In this document: piece by piece, positions 16,895-27,059 of the stretch
Position numbering within the stretch: the stretch's first letter is position 1
Layout of the letters: the number at the start of each line of letters is the position of its first letter
Source: Lysobacter sp. TY2-98
GTDB lineage: Bacteria; Pseudomonadota; Gammaproteobacteria; Xanthomonadales; Xanthomonadaceae
Direction of reading: 5' to 3'
Assembly: GCF_003367355.1 (NCBI RefSeq)
Contig: NZ_CP031413.1
Coordinates: forward strand, 744,001-808,000
Length of the DNA stretch: 64,000 nucleotides
Made by a program: the position numbers and the translations under genes
The notes under the pieces: generated by a model
What the model was told of the DNA's origin: nothing
The model's input: only the letters and a program-made list of their open reading frames with translations
The model's database searches: none

Positions 16895-17928
16895 CACGCG
16901 TGCCGCGTTACATTCCTGCCGCGCAGCGCGGCTTTACGATGATCGAGCTAACAGTGTCGCTCCTGCTCGGGCTTCTGGTGGTGGGGGCTGCGGGCAGTAT
17001 CTTCCTGTCGAATCAGCGCGTGTACGGCTCGACGGAGGCGATTAATCGCATTCAAGAGAACCAGCGCAGCGCGTTCGAGATGCTTGCGCGCGATATCCGC
17101 GAAGCGGGCACTAACCCGTGCCTTCGCTTCACGGCGACGGTTCAGCCGGTCATGCAAATCAATCCGCCCGACACGGCGACCTGGGCGCGCTTCGCGAATG
17201 CCATTTCCGGAGTAGACGGCAGCGGTGCCGGGGGTTCCGACGAGATCACGCTCTATTCCGGCGCGGGGACCGTCTACAGCGTGAGCCAGCATCGGCGGTC
17301 GACAGACCCGTTGACGGTGAGCACACCGACGGCGGGGATTGCGAACGGCCAGCAGCTGATGGTGTGCAACACCGATAACGCGATCGCGTTTTCAGCGACC
17401 AATGTGGTCGCAGGCGGGACGACGATCGGCCACGACACCCCGTCGAATTGCGGCAAGAGCCTGACGCCGAGGCCCGACTCTACCCAGTGCACCCAGACCG
17501 CAGCGGGGCCGGGATACTGCTTCTGGCTGGGTGCACCGGCAACCGCGGCCGACGTCACGAGCTGCCCGGGTGGTATCGGTAATTCCCCGGCGTTTGTGGT
17601 GGTGCCTGTCAACGCGCGGTGGACCGTGGCGACGAACGGACGGGGCAGCAATTCACTTTGGCGCACGGTCGGAACGGGTGCCCCGAGCGAGATCGCGGAA
17701 GGTGTCAGCGCAGTCAACCTGACCTACAAGATCGGCAATTCGGCTAATTACGTCGATGCTTCCGCAGTTACAGACTGGGCACAGGTCTCCGCGGTGCACG
17801 TGCAGATGACGTTTCAGGCCGTGACGGGTGCGCTGTCCGCGAATCAGATCAAGGGGACCGACAACAACGCGCTGAGCCGGCAACTCGACGACTACATCGT
17901 GCTCAGAAATCATCAGGACATCCAATGA
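16891..17928 (+). CDS. pilW: Type IV pilus minor pilin PilW
   Basis: The 345-residue product has a pre-pilin leader ending in RG before FTMIELTVSLLLGLLVVGAA, followed by NQRVYGSTEAINRIQENQRSAFE, typical of PilW. It then has a large globular domain with several cysteines. It forms the pilus-tip complex with PilV, PilX and PilY1. It is translationally coupled to pilV (ATGA overlap) and to pilX. Length is within the range for xanthomonad PilW. Confidence 0.93.
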   Translation: MTRVPRYIPAAQRGFTMIELTVSLLLGLLVVGAAGSIFLSNQRVYGSTEAINRIQENQRSAFEMLARDIREAGTNPCLRFTATVQPVMQINPPDTATWARFANAISGVDGSGAGGSDEITLYSGAGTVYSVSQHRRSTDPLTVSTPTAGIANGQQLMVCNTDNAIAFSATNVVAGGTTIGHDTPSNCGKSLTPRPDSTQCTQTAAGPGYCFWLGAPATAADVTSCPGGIGNSPAFVVVPVNARWTVATNGRGSNSLWRTVGTGAPSEIAEGVSAVNLTYKIGNSANYVDASAVTDWAQVSAVHVQMTFQAVTGALSANQIKGTDNNALSRQLDDYIVLRNHQDIQ

Positions 17929-18475
17929 ACATCCGACGCACCACGACGCCGTCGCGCGCAACGCAGTCCGGTGCGGCGCTGCTGGTCGTACTGCTGTTGC
18001 TCGTCATCGTGACGCTGTTGGGCTTGGCGTCGATGCGTGGCGCGATCATGCAGGAGCGCATGGCGGCAAACATCACTGCGCGCGGCATGGCGTTTCAGGT
18101 CGCGGAAGCGGGGCTTCGCCAGGCGGAAACGATTGCGCGGACGAACACGCTCACATTCACGGGCACCGGCTGCACGGCTGGGCGCTGCGTCATGGTTGCC
18201 CCCCTGCGGAACCCGCATGGGCGGCTGCCGGATTCTGGGACGACAGCGCCACTGGCTATCAGAACGGTAATGCAGTGGCGGTGGGGAGTACGACGATCAC
18301 GCCGCGCTTCGTGATCGAAGACTTCGGCACGACCTCTTCCGGCGGCGGCGCTCCATGTCCCGATCTTTCCAAGCCGTGTATCGAGAACACGGTCCAGCGC
18401 GTCTTCCGCGTTACTTCCTATGCCAAGACGCCGAACGGCGCCGAGGTGATTCTGCAGTCGCTGTATCGGCGCTGA
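17925..18475 (+). pseudogene. pilX: Minor pilin PilX, interrupted by a frameshift at a C6 tract
   Basis: The first frame starts at 17925 with SGAALLVVLLLLVIVTLLGLASM and MQERMAANITARGMAFQVAEAG, the standard PilX N-terminus. It loses similarity after GCTAGRCVMVA. From about 18200 the protein continues in another frame as PPAEPAW, GFWDDSATGYQNG and TPRFVIEDFG, ending at 18475 with VQRVFRVTSYAKTP, the normal PilX end. The break coincides with six Cs at 18199-18204; a seventh C would give one 183-residue protein of normal length. As read, the first frame runs on to 18314 as a 129-residue protein. Causes may be sequencing error, recent mutation or slippage-based phase variation. Confidence 0.85.
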
Positions 18476-18481
18476 GGGACG

Positions 18482-21400
18482 ATGATGAAAAACACATTCG
18501 AGGCAGTTCTCCCGCGCGGCATCAACGCCGCGATCGCCGGCGCGCTGGCGGTCCTCGTGGCCGCACCGATCGCAGGTGCTGCATCGTTCCCGCAATACCC
18601 CCTCTTGACGGGCGGTAATGCGATTCCGCCGAACATCCTGCTGATCCTCGACGACTCGGGGTCGATGGCCTTCCCGAAGATGCCGGAGGACAAGTCGGCG
18701 CTGTCCGACAATCCGTCCGATCGCTCGTATGTGAACAATACGCTTTACTACAACCCCGCGAACGACTACTTGCCATGGCGCACGTCGAGTACGGATCTCA
18801 ACGACCGCTTGGCGGACGCCGATTTCCGTAGTGTCGCCAGCAGCGCCACCAGCCCGACCGCGTCCACGATCGACCTGCGTGATCAGACCGAGTCGTATTT
18901 CTACTACCCCATCGTCGCTAACCCGGGGACGACCGCTTCGAATTACGACAAGTACCGGATTGGTACCTCCGGCTCCGGCTACAACGGGGGCGCGGTTCAG
19001 AAGCTCGTCAGGAGCGATGTCGACAACGGCAATTTTTCGGCGAACAGCAACAGTTACTCGAACTGCATCAACGTCAACGTGAACGTCGGTGACAGCGTCA
19101 CCGTGAGTACGTCGGGCAACCGCAACCATTATCTCTACGTCTACAGGAACGCGGGCTGCACGAACGCGAACCTGATCATCCAGGACGAGTCGAACTCGAG
19201 CGCGCAGTCCGACACCTTCGTCGCCACGACATCCACTGTCTCGTTCTGGATTTACCGGTCCGGCGCCAATAAGGTCGACGCGACCTGGGCCGTCACGGCG
19301 ACGGGTTGGCGGAACGCGACGCCTACCGGCCGCAGCCAACAGGACGAGCTGCAGAACTTTGCCAACTGGTACCAGTACCACCGCACGCGCAACAAGATGG
19401 CGAAGGCCGGTGCGTCGGAAGCGTTCGGCCGGCTCGGCAAGAATTACCGCGTCGGCTTCGACACCATCTGGAACCGGAACGCGAGCGGCAACAGCATCGG
19501 TGTCACTGGTTCTGCGCCCGCCTATCCCATTCCGTATGCGTCGAACAATGGCCTGTTCGAGGACAGCGGAACGTCCGCGATGAACCGCAGCACGTTCTAT
19601 TCGCGACTGCAGGGTGCCATCGCGAGTGATGGCACGCCGCTGCACGGCGCGCTGCAGCGCGCCGGACGCTACTTCGCCACGGACAATCCCTGGAAGGATT
19701 CCGACGGCGCGATGCTGACCTGCCGCCAGAACTACGCGATTCTGACCACGGACGGCTACTGGAACCAGAAGGATGGTTTCAACGGCTCGTCGTTGGCGAC
19801 CTATTCCAACGGTGCGACCGCCGGCAATGGCAGCGGCAACGTGGACGGTACGGCCGGCTACCCGTACCAGGACAATATCGCCTACACGCTTGCGGACGTG
19901 GCCTATTACTACTGGAAGAACGATCTCCGTACGGGGATGGCGAACAACGTCAAGAAGAGCGGCTCAGACGACGCCGACTGGCAGCACATGGTCACGTTCG
20001 GTGTGTCCATCGGCCAGCAGGGCAATCTCGACCCGAGTGGGCAAAAGCCCAATCCGTGGCCGGACGTGTGGCTGAGCGACGCATACAGCAACTCGTCGTG
20101 GACCAATAGCGACGGCAAGCAGCGCATCGATGACCTCTGGCATGCATCGGTCAACGGTCATGGCAGCTTCGTCGTCGCGACCGACACGGAAAAGTTCGCG
20201 ACAGCGCTTTCGGATGCGCTGAAGGCGGTCGATGCGCGTACCGCGTCGGGCTCGAATGTTTCGTCCAGCTCCACGAAGACCGCCACCACAACGCTCACCT
20301 TCGAAGCGGGTTTCACGTCGAGCTCGTGGTGGGGCGAAGTCCTGGCCAGCCCGTTCAATGCCGCCATGACCGGCGTGTCGGATACACCGATCTGGAAGCT
20401 GTCGCAGACGTTCGGGTCAGGCGGCGTCAATCAGGCGTATGCCAGTCGCACGGTACTGACCAGCAAGGGCGGAAGCGCTTCGACCTTCGGTACGTCCATG
20501 GTAGGCGCGTCCGACCTCGCAGCGCGGACCGGGCAGGCGGACGAAGTGTCGGCCGCCGACAACATCGCCTATCTCAAGGGCGATCAGAGCAAGGAGATTG
20601 GCAAGCCCAACGGTACGCTGCGCAAGCGTGTGTATCCGATGGGTGACATTGTCGACTCGTCACCGGCTTACAGCGCCGATTCGAACACCTTGTTCATCGG
20701 GGCGAATGACGGCATGTTGCACGCGCTCGACGCGAGCACGGGCAAAGTTCTCTTCTCCTACGTCCCCAAGGGTCTCGACTTCACGTCGATGGCGACGCTG
20801 AGCGCCACCGCCTACGAGCACCGCTATTTCGTCGACGGTCAGATCGACGTGATCAGCAAGAGCAACCAGGGCAACGGCAAGAACGTTCTCGTGGCGGCGC
20901 TCGGTAGGGGCGGCCGCGGCGTCTTCGCGCTCGACGTGACGAATCCGACAACGATGGGGGCGAGCAACATCCTTTGGGACAACACGACCCAGGATTCCAC
21001 GACGGAAAAGGACATGGGCTACGTGCTGGGCCCCATCCGCATCCGAAAGGGCAATGGCGGCAAGACCTATGCGTTCGTACCCAACGGCGTTGACAGTCCC
21101 AACGGTTCGGCAACACTTTTCGTCTACCAGCTCGATGCCAATGGCGGCATTGCCGCGACCACTCGCCTAGTGGCGGCCAGCGGCGGGGGGAATGGCCTCA
21201 TGTCGCTTGGCATGGCCGATCTCAATGGCGACGGCCTTGTTGACCTCGTCTACGGCGGCGACCTCAAGGGCAACGTGTGGCGATGGGACTTCACCGGAAC
21301 CACAGTGCCCGCGTCTGCCACGCTGCTCTTCCAGGCGAAGGATGCCGCCGGCAACACGCAGCCGATCACGGGCGGACTTGGCGTGGGGATCGACCCCAAT

Positions 21401-22039
21401 AGCGGTGCGCTGTTTGTCGGATTCGGCACCGGTCGATTCCTTCTCAGCATCGACGTCCCGAGCGTCGCCACGCAGACCACGCAGACGCTCTACGGCATCA
21501 TCGACAGTGCCACGACGATCACCGGTCGCAGCCAGTTGCAACAACGCACGATCCCGTACAGCGGAACAACCGAAAAGGGGGACGGGGGGCGCGGCTTCGA
21601 AAACTATTCGGTGCTGCCGAATGGGAAGCGGGGCTGGTACGTCGATCTTCCAGTCCCGGAGCGCGTAATTTCGGCGCCGACGATCTACGGGAGCGGAATG
21701 TACATTTCGAGCATCGTCCCCAATACGGGCGCCAGTGACTGCGAGGGTGTCGCTGGCAGTGGCTACCTCAATGCCATCAACCTGTTTACAGGCACGAGCC
21801 CCCAAGGCACCGGCTACTTCACGACGGGCGCGACGTTGGTCAATGCCGGGGGGCAGGGTGGCGTGCTTGGCTCGGTCGCCATCGGTGGCGGGCTGCCAAC
21901 AGAGGTCAACATCACCACCGGTCTAGCGACTGTGGGCACAGGCGGCGGCCCGGGTGAGCGGAAGAACGAGGGCACTCCGCCACCGACAGGCGGTCTCCCC
22001 ACCCGTGTCAATTGGCGCGAACTGGTGCCGACGCAATGA
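18482..22039 (+). CDS. pilY1: Type IV pilus tip adhesin and biogenesis protein PilY1
   Basis: The 1185-residue secreted protein has a signal peptide (about 1-34). An N-terminal von Willebrand-like region carries a DxSxS metal motif (D57, S59, S61 in LILDDSGSM). The C-terminal PilC/PilY1 beta-propeller starts near VYPMGDIVDSSPAY. The propeller contains a calcium-loop sequence DLNGDGLVD at about bases 21219-21245, like the Ca2+ site that controls retraction in P. aeruginosa PilY1. An insert around residues 190-255 (rich in NVNVGD and YRNAGC) resembles an extra beta-sandwich. GAGGGAC precedes the paired ATGATG start. The stop overlaps an upstream pilE start option. Confidence 0.94.
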   Translation: MMKNTFEAVLPRGINAAIAGALAVLVAAPIAGAASFPQYPLLTGGNAIPPNILLILDDSGSMAFPKMPEDKSALSDNPSDRSYVNNTLYYNPANDYLPWRTSSTDLNDRLADADFRSVASSATSPTASTIDLRDQTESYFYYPIVANPGTTASNYDKYRIGTSGSGYNGGAVQKLVRSDVDNGNFSANSNSYSNCINVNVNVGDSVTVSTSGNRNHYLYVYRNAGCTNANLIIQDESNSSAQSDTFVATTSTVSFWIYRSGANKVDATWAVTATGWRNATPTGRSQQDELQNFANWYQYHRTRNKMAKAGASEAFGRLGKNYRVGFDTIWNRNASGNSIGVTGSAPAYPIPYASNNGLFEDSGTSAMNRSTFYSRLQGAIASDGTPLHGALQRAGRYFATDNPWKDSDGAMLTCRQNYAILTTDGYWNQKDGFNGSSLATYSNGATAGNGSGNVDGTAGYPYQDNIAYTLADVAYYYWKNDLRTGMANNVKKSGSDDADWQHMVTFGVSIGQQGNLDPSGQKPNPWPDVWLSDAYSNSSWTNSDGKQRIDDLWHASVNGHGSFVVATDTEKFATALSDALKAVDARTASGSNVSSSSTKTATTTLTFEAGFTSSSWWGEVLASPFNAAMTGVSDTPIWKLSQTFGSGGVNQAYASRTVLTSKGGSASTFGTSMVGASDLAARTGQADEVSAADNIAYLKGDQSKEIGKPNGTLRKRVYPMGDIVDSSPAYSADSNTLFIGANDGMLHALDASTGKVLFSYVPKGLDFTSMATLSATAYEHRYFVDGQIDVISKSNQGNGKNVLVAALGRGGRGVFALDVTNPTTMGASNILWDNTTQDSTTEKDMGYVLGPIRIRKGNGGKTYAFVPNGVDSPNGSATLFVYQLDANGGIAATTRLVAASGGGNGLMSLGMADLNGDGLVDLVYGGDLKGNVWRWDFTGTTVPASATLLFQAKDAAGNTQPITGGLGVGIDPNSGALFVGFGTGRFLLSIDVPSVATQTTQTLYGIIDSATTITGRSQLQQRTIPYSGTTEKGDGGRGFENYSVLPNGKRGWYVDLPVPERVISAPTIYGSGMYISSIVPNTGASDCEGVAGSGYLNAINLFTGTSPQGTGYFTTGATLVNAGGQGGVLGSVAIGGGLPTEVNITTGLATVGTGGGPGERKNEGTPPPTGGLPTRVNWRELVPTQ

Positions 22040-22053
22040 ACATCGGAGGCGCA

Positions 22054-22476
22054 ATGAAGTCGAGAAGTGCCGGGTTTACCCTCGTCGAGTTGATGATCGT
22101 GGTTGTCATCATCACGATTCTGGCGAGCATCGCGTACCCCGCCTACACGCGGCACATCGTCAAGGCCCGACGCTCCGCGGCAGCAGGATGCTTGCTGCAG
22201 CAGGCGCAGTTCATGGAACGCTACTACACGACCAACATGACGTACGTCGGCGCTTCACTGTCACCGGCGGGGTGTCCGCAGGAACTCAGTGCCTTCTACA
22301 CCTTCGCGATTTCCGTTCCGGCAACCGCGGCGAATCCGACGGTTTACGGACTAGCGGCGACGCCGTTGGGTGCTCAGGCAGCCAAGGACACGGAATGCGG
22401 AGTCTTGGCGATCGATCAGAAGGGCGCCAAGACAGTTACCGGAAGTATGTCGGGCACGCCGGCAAAGTGCTTCTAG
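22054..22476 (+). CDS. pilE: Type IV pilin-like protein PilE
   Basis: A 140-residue pre-pilin: leader ending SAG before FTLVELMIVVVIITILASIAYPAY, then a small globular domain with three cysteines, the last at the penultimate residue. The start at 22054 has GGAGG 4 bases upstream; ATG 22036 overlaps the pilY1 stop but would add six leader residues. This is the last gene of the minor pilin operon, the pilE position of Pseudomonas and Xanthomonas, and it is followed by a strong terminator. It may be a minor pilin rather than the major subunit. Confidence 0.9.
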   Translation: MKSRSAGFTLVELMIVVVIITILASIAYPAYTRHIVKARRSAAAGCLLQQAQFMERYYTTNMTYVGASLSPAGCPQELSAFYTFAISVPATAANPTVYGLAATPLGAQAAKDTECGVLAIDQKGAKTVTGSMSGTPAKCF

Positions 22477-22492
22477 GCACCGAACCGCATAA

Positions 22493-22525
22493 ACAAAAAA
22501 CCCGCCTCTCGGCGGGTTTTTTTGT
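22493..22525 (+). terminator. Bidirectional terminator between pilE and tRNA-Asn
   Basis: AACAAAAAACCCGCC, loop TCTC, GGCGGGTTTTTTTGTT. A tract of As on one side and Ts on the other lets it stop transcription from both the pilin operon and the opposing tRNA-Asn gene. Confidence 0.92.
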
Positions 22526-22529
22526 TATC

Positions 22530-22606
22530 TGGCGCCCGAAGTTGGACTCGAACCAACGACCCCCTGATTAACAGTCAAGTGCTCTAACCGGCTGAGCTAT
22601 TCGGGC
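22530..22606 (-). tRNA. tRNA-Asn (GTT)
   Basis: On the minus strand the acceptor stem GCCCGAA pairs with TTCGGGC. The anticodon stem CTTGA/TCAGG holds the loop CTGTTAA with anticodon GTT. The T arm has TTCGAGT, and CCA is encoded. It lies opposite the pilin operon. Confidence 0.97.
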
Positions 22607-22616
22607 GGGGACGCGC

Positions 22617-22645
22617 ATTGTAATGGGCGCTTCCGGGTCGGGCAA
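22617..22645 (-). promoter_or_regulatory. Promoter of tRNA-Asn
   Basis: Reading the minus strand: TTGCCC, a 17-base spacer, TACAAT, with the -10 box ending 11 bases before the tRNA. This is a good sigma-70 match; the tRNA-Val and tRNA-Phe genes have the same TTGCC-17-TA layout. Confidence 0.75.
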
Positions 22646-22672
22646 GCCGGCCGTGCGGCGGGACGCGCAGCA

Positions 22673-23200
22673 TCAGGTGGGGCAGCGGGCCGACGGCTTC
22701 GGCCGCTCCGAACGAGCGCGCCCGGTGTTGTTCACGATCACCGAGCCGAGCAGGTTTCCCGCCCGGTCGCAGACCGACAGGGTGAGATTCGCGCCCGCGG
22801 AGCGACCGTCGGGCAGGTAGCGCAGCGACCGCCGACCGGTCGTACTGCGAATCGTCAACACGCCCGGAGATGACCTGGCCTCGACGCGCACGAGGCGGTC
22901 CACAGCACTCGGAGCGCGGTCGCCGTTGTCGTCCTGGAAGAGGATCCAGCCGCGACTCCAATCGGTGCCCCCGGTACACGTCGAGCCGTCGACCGAAGGG
23001 CAGAGGACCGCGTCACGGCGGGACATGATTGCCGCGGCCCGGGCCTCCGCCATGTATTCGACGAGTGCGTTCATCGTCGACGTTGCGCGCTGGCGCTCGA
23101 GCAACCGGGCGAACGAGGGCACAGCCGTTCCGACACAGATCGACAGGACGCACAGCGCCACCAGCAACTCGACGAGGGTAAAGCCCGATTCCTTTCGCAT
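22673..23200 (-). CDS. fimT: Second GspH/FimT-type pre-pilin
   Basis: A 175-residue pre-pilin with a six-residue leader: MRKESG before FTLVELLVALCVLSICVGTAVPSF. The C-terminal GspH domain has RRDAVLCPS and WSRGWILF. It matches FimT of Pseudomonas/Xanthomonas. It stands alone on the strand opposite the pilin operon, beyond tRNA-Asn. FimT proteins have been linked to DNA binding by competence pili; here that is only a possibility. An upstream ribosome site is not obvious. Confidence 0.88.
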   Translation of the reverse strand: MRKESGFTLVELLVALCVLSICVGTAVPSFARLLERQRATSTMNALVEYMAEARAAAIMSRRDAVLCPSVDGSTCTGGTDWSRGWILFQDDNGDRAPSAVDRLVRVEARSSPGVLTIRSTTGRRSLRYLPDGRSAGANLTLSVCDRAGNLLGSVIVNNTGRARSERPKPSARCPT

Positions 23201-23354
23201 TGCGCAGCTCCGATGCAGATTGCGAAAGTCTGGGCGGCGCCGTTGACCCGTGATATCGGCAGGTGGCCCGCCGGCGAGTCGGATTAGTCCGAGCCCGTCT
23301 CAGCCCTTGCACGGGGCGGGCGTAGACTTTCGGCGTCGTCTCCGTGAATCCCCC

Positions 23355-25418
<2,064 letters not shown>

Positions 25419-25431
25419 GCCGCAGCGCGGC

Positions 25432-25460
25432 TTGCCGCTGGCGGCCGGCCCGGCTAGACT
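25432..25460 (+). promoter_or_regulatory. Promoter of tRNA-Val
   Basis: TTGCCG, a 17-base spacer, TAGACT. The -10 box ends 34 bases before the tRNA, which is a little far, so a short 5' leader is removed on processing. Confidence 0.7.
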
Positions 25461-25494
25461 GTGCGCCCTTCGCCGAGGCAGCCGCTTCGGCATT

Positions 25495-25569
25495 GGGCGG
25501 TTAGCTCAGCGGTAGAGCACTACCTTGACATGGTAGGGGTCACAGGTTCGAACCCTGTACCGCCCACCA
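25495..25569 (+). tRNA. tRNA-Val (GAC)
   Basis: The acceptor GGGCGGT pairs with ACCGCCC. The anticodon loop TTGACAT gives GAC. The T loop is TTCGAAC and CCA is encoded. It lies 76 bases after uvrB. Confidence 0.97.
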
Positions 25570-25570
25570 C

Positions 25571-25912
25571 TTACGTGGTCAGACGGCGCGATCTCACGAT
25601 CGCGCCGTTTGCTTTTTGGGCCTCGGGCAACGCGGCGCTCGGACCCGTAGGCGTTCGCGCGCGCGCGACGGAGCGGCCGTGGCGACGGTGCGCGGCGCGG
25701 CGGTGGGCGCGGGCTTCCAGGCGTTCGGCCGCGCGGCCCTCGAACTCGAGCAGGACCAGCCACGCAACGAGGCAACCGACGGCGGCCACGGCCGCGACGG
25801 CACGGCTTGCAGCCTCGGCGCGGCAGGCCGCGGCGATCAGCATCGCGGTCAGAACGGCGAGAAGTGCCAACGTGCGGCGCAGGCGACGCAGTGGGCGGGG
25901 CGTGGCGGGCAT
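25571..25912 (-). CDS. Hypothetical small membrane protein
   Basis: A possible 113-residue product starting MPATPRPLRRLRRTLALLAVL, with two hydrophobic helices (about 14-32 and 37-56) and a basic, arginine-rich C-terminus. I do not recognise a family. The frame ends inside the tRNA-Val flank and crosses its terminator, which argues against the C-terminal part being real. The helix-turn-helix hairpin pattern near the N-terminus is what makes it credible. It is divergent from moaA. Confidence 0.35.
   Translation of the reverse strand: MPATPRPLRRLRRTLALLAVLTAMLIAAACRAEAASRAVAAVAAVGCLVAWLVLLEFEGRAAERLEARAHRRAAHRRHGRSVARARTPTGPSAALPEAQKANGAIVRSRRLTT
25583..25617 (+). terminator. Terminator after tRNA-Val
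   Basis: A perfect 10-bp stem, ACGGCGCGAT and ATCGCGCCGT, around a 6-base loop, followed by TTGCTTTTT. Confidence 0.88.
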
Positions 25913-26078
25913 GGGAGCGCTCCGGGTCGGTCGCGCGCCATTCTTCGGGCGTGCGATGACAGCCCGGTGAGACCGCGCTGAAAATTCGATGACGGGCCGT
26001 CTCCGCCGGTGAATGCCCGAGACGTTAAGCTGCACGCCTGTCATGCCGGCGGCGCTGCCGACGGCGGGAAGGAGTCCG

Positions 26079-27059
26079 ATGTCCGTCCTGTCCGACCCGT
26101 TCGGTCGCACATTTCCCTACCTGCGGCTCTCGCTCACCGAGGCCTGCAATTTCCGGTGTGGCTACTGCCTGCCGGACGGCTACGCGGCGGACGGTCACCC
26201 GGTGTTCCTGGCGCGCGACGAGGTGCGTCGCCTGGTCGGCGGCTTCGCCAGTGTCGGCATGCGGAAGGTGCGTCTGACCGGCGGCGAGCCCACGCTGCGC
26301 AAGGACCTGGTCGCGATCATCGGCGACATCGCTTCGGTGCCTGGCGTGTCGAAAATTGCGCTGACCACGAACGGAACGCGGCTTCCATCGCACGTGGAGG
26401 CATGGCGCGACGCGGGGCTGACGTCGCTGAACGTGAGCGTCGACAGTCTGGATCGCGAAGTCTTCCACGCGGTCACGCACCACGATCGTCTGCCGGAAAT
26501 TCTTGAGGGCGTCGACCAGGCGCTGTCGCTGGACTACGACGCGGTGAAGCTCAATGCCGTGCTGCTGCGCGGTGTGAACGACGACAGCCTGCCGCAATGG
26601 CTCAACTACCTGCGCGATCGGCGTGCCAGCGTTCGCTTCATCGAGCTGATGCGCACGAATGACAATGTGGCGTACTTCGAACGTCACCACGTGCGTGCCG
26701 AAACGATCGAGCGGACGCTGGTCGAAAGTGGTTGGGTGCGCATGATGCGTGCGTCCGATGCCGGCCCTGCGAACGAATATGTGCATCCGGACTACGCGGG
26801 CCGCATCGGTATCATCGCGCCGTATTCCCGCGACTTCTGCGCCGGTTGCAATCGCCTGCGCGTCACGGCACGTGGCGACCTGCGTCTGTGCCTGTTCGGC
26901 GAGTTCGGCGTGCCGCTGCGTCCGCTGCTGCAGCGCGACGAGGATCGCGATGCGCTTGTCGACCTCATCGCGGGCCAGCTGCGGCTGAAGGCGGCAGGTC
27001 ACGGCCTGCACGAAGGCAACAGCGGTATCACGCCACATCTCGCGTCGATCGGAGGCTGA
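26079..27059 (+). CDS. moaA: GTP 3',8-cyclase
   Basis: MoaA is the radical-SAM enzyme that begins molybdopterin synthesis by converting GTP to 3',8-cyclo-GTP. The 326 residues hold the first [4Fe-4S] site, C23, C27 and C30 (EACNFRCGYC), and the second site near the C-terminus (FCAGCN and LRLC). The protein ends in the required Gly-Gly (SIGG). The start at 26079 has AAGGAG upstream; the longer frame back to 26013 is unlikely. It is the first gene of an operon that reads moaA-moaCB-moeA-moaD-moaE-mobA with overlaps. Confidence 0.95.
   Translation: MSVLSDPFGRTFPYLRLSLTEACNFRCGYCLPDGYAADGHPVFLARDEVRRLVGGFASVGMRKVRLTGGEPTLRKDLVAIIGDIASVPGVSKIALTTNGTRLPSHVEAWRDAGLTSLNVSVDSLDREVFHAVTHHDRLPEILEGVDQALSLDYDAVKLNAVLLRGVNDDSLPQWLNYLRDRRASVRFIELMRTNDNVAYFERHHVRAETIERTLVESGWVRMMRASDAGPANEYVHPDYAGRIGIIAPYSRDFCAGCNRLRVTARGDLRLCLFGEFGVPLRPLLQRDEDRDALVDLIAGQLRLKAAGHGLHEGNSGITPHLASIGG

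Noticed and set aside
25461..25970. Plus-strand ORF starting upstream of and running through tRNA-Val
   Set aside because: It includes the tRNA sequence and its terminator, so it cannot be a real protein gene.
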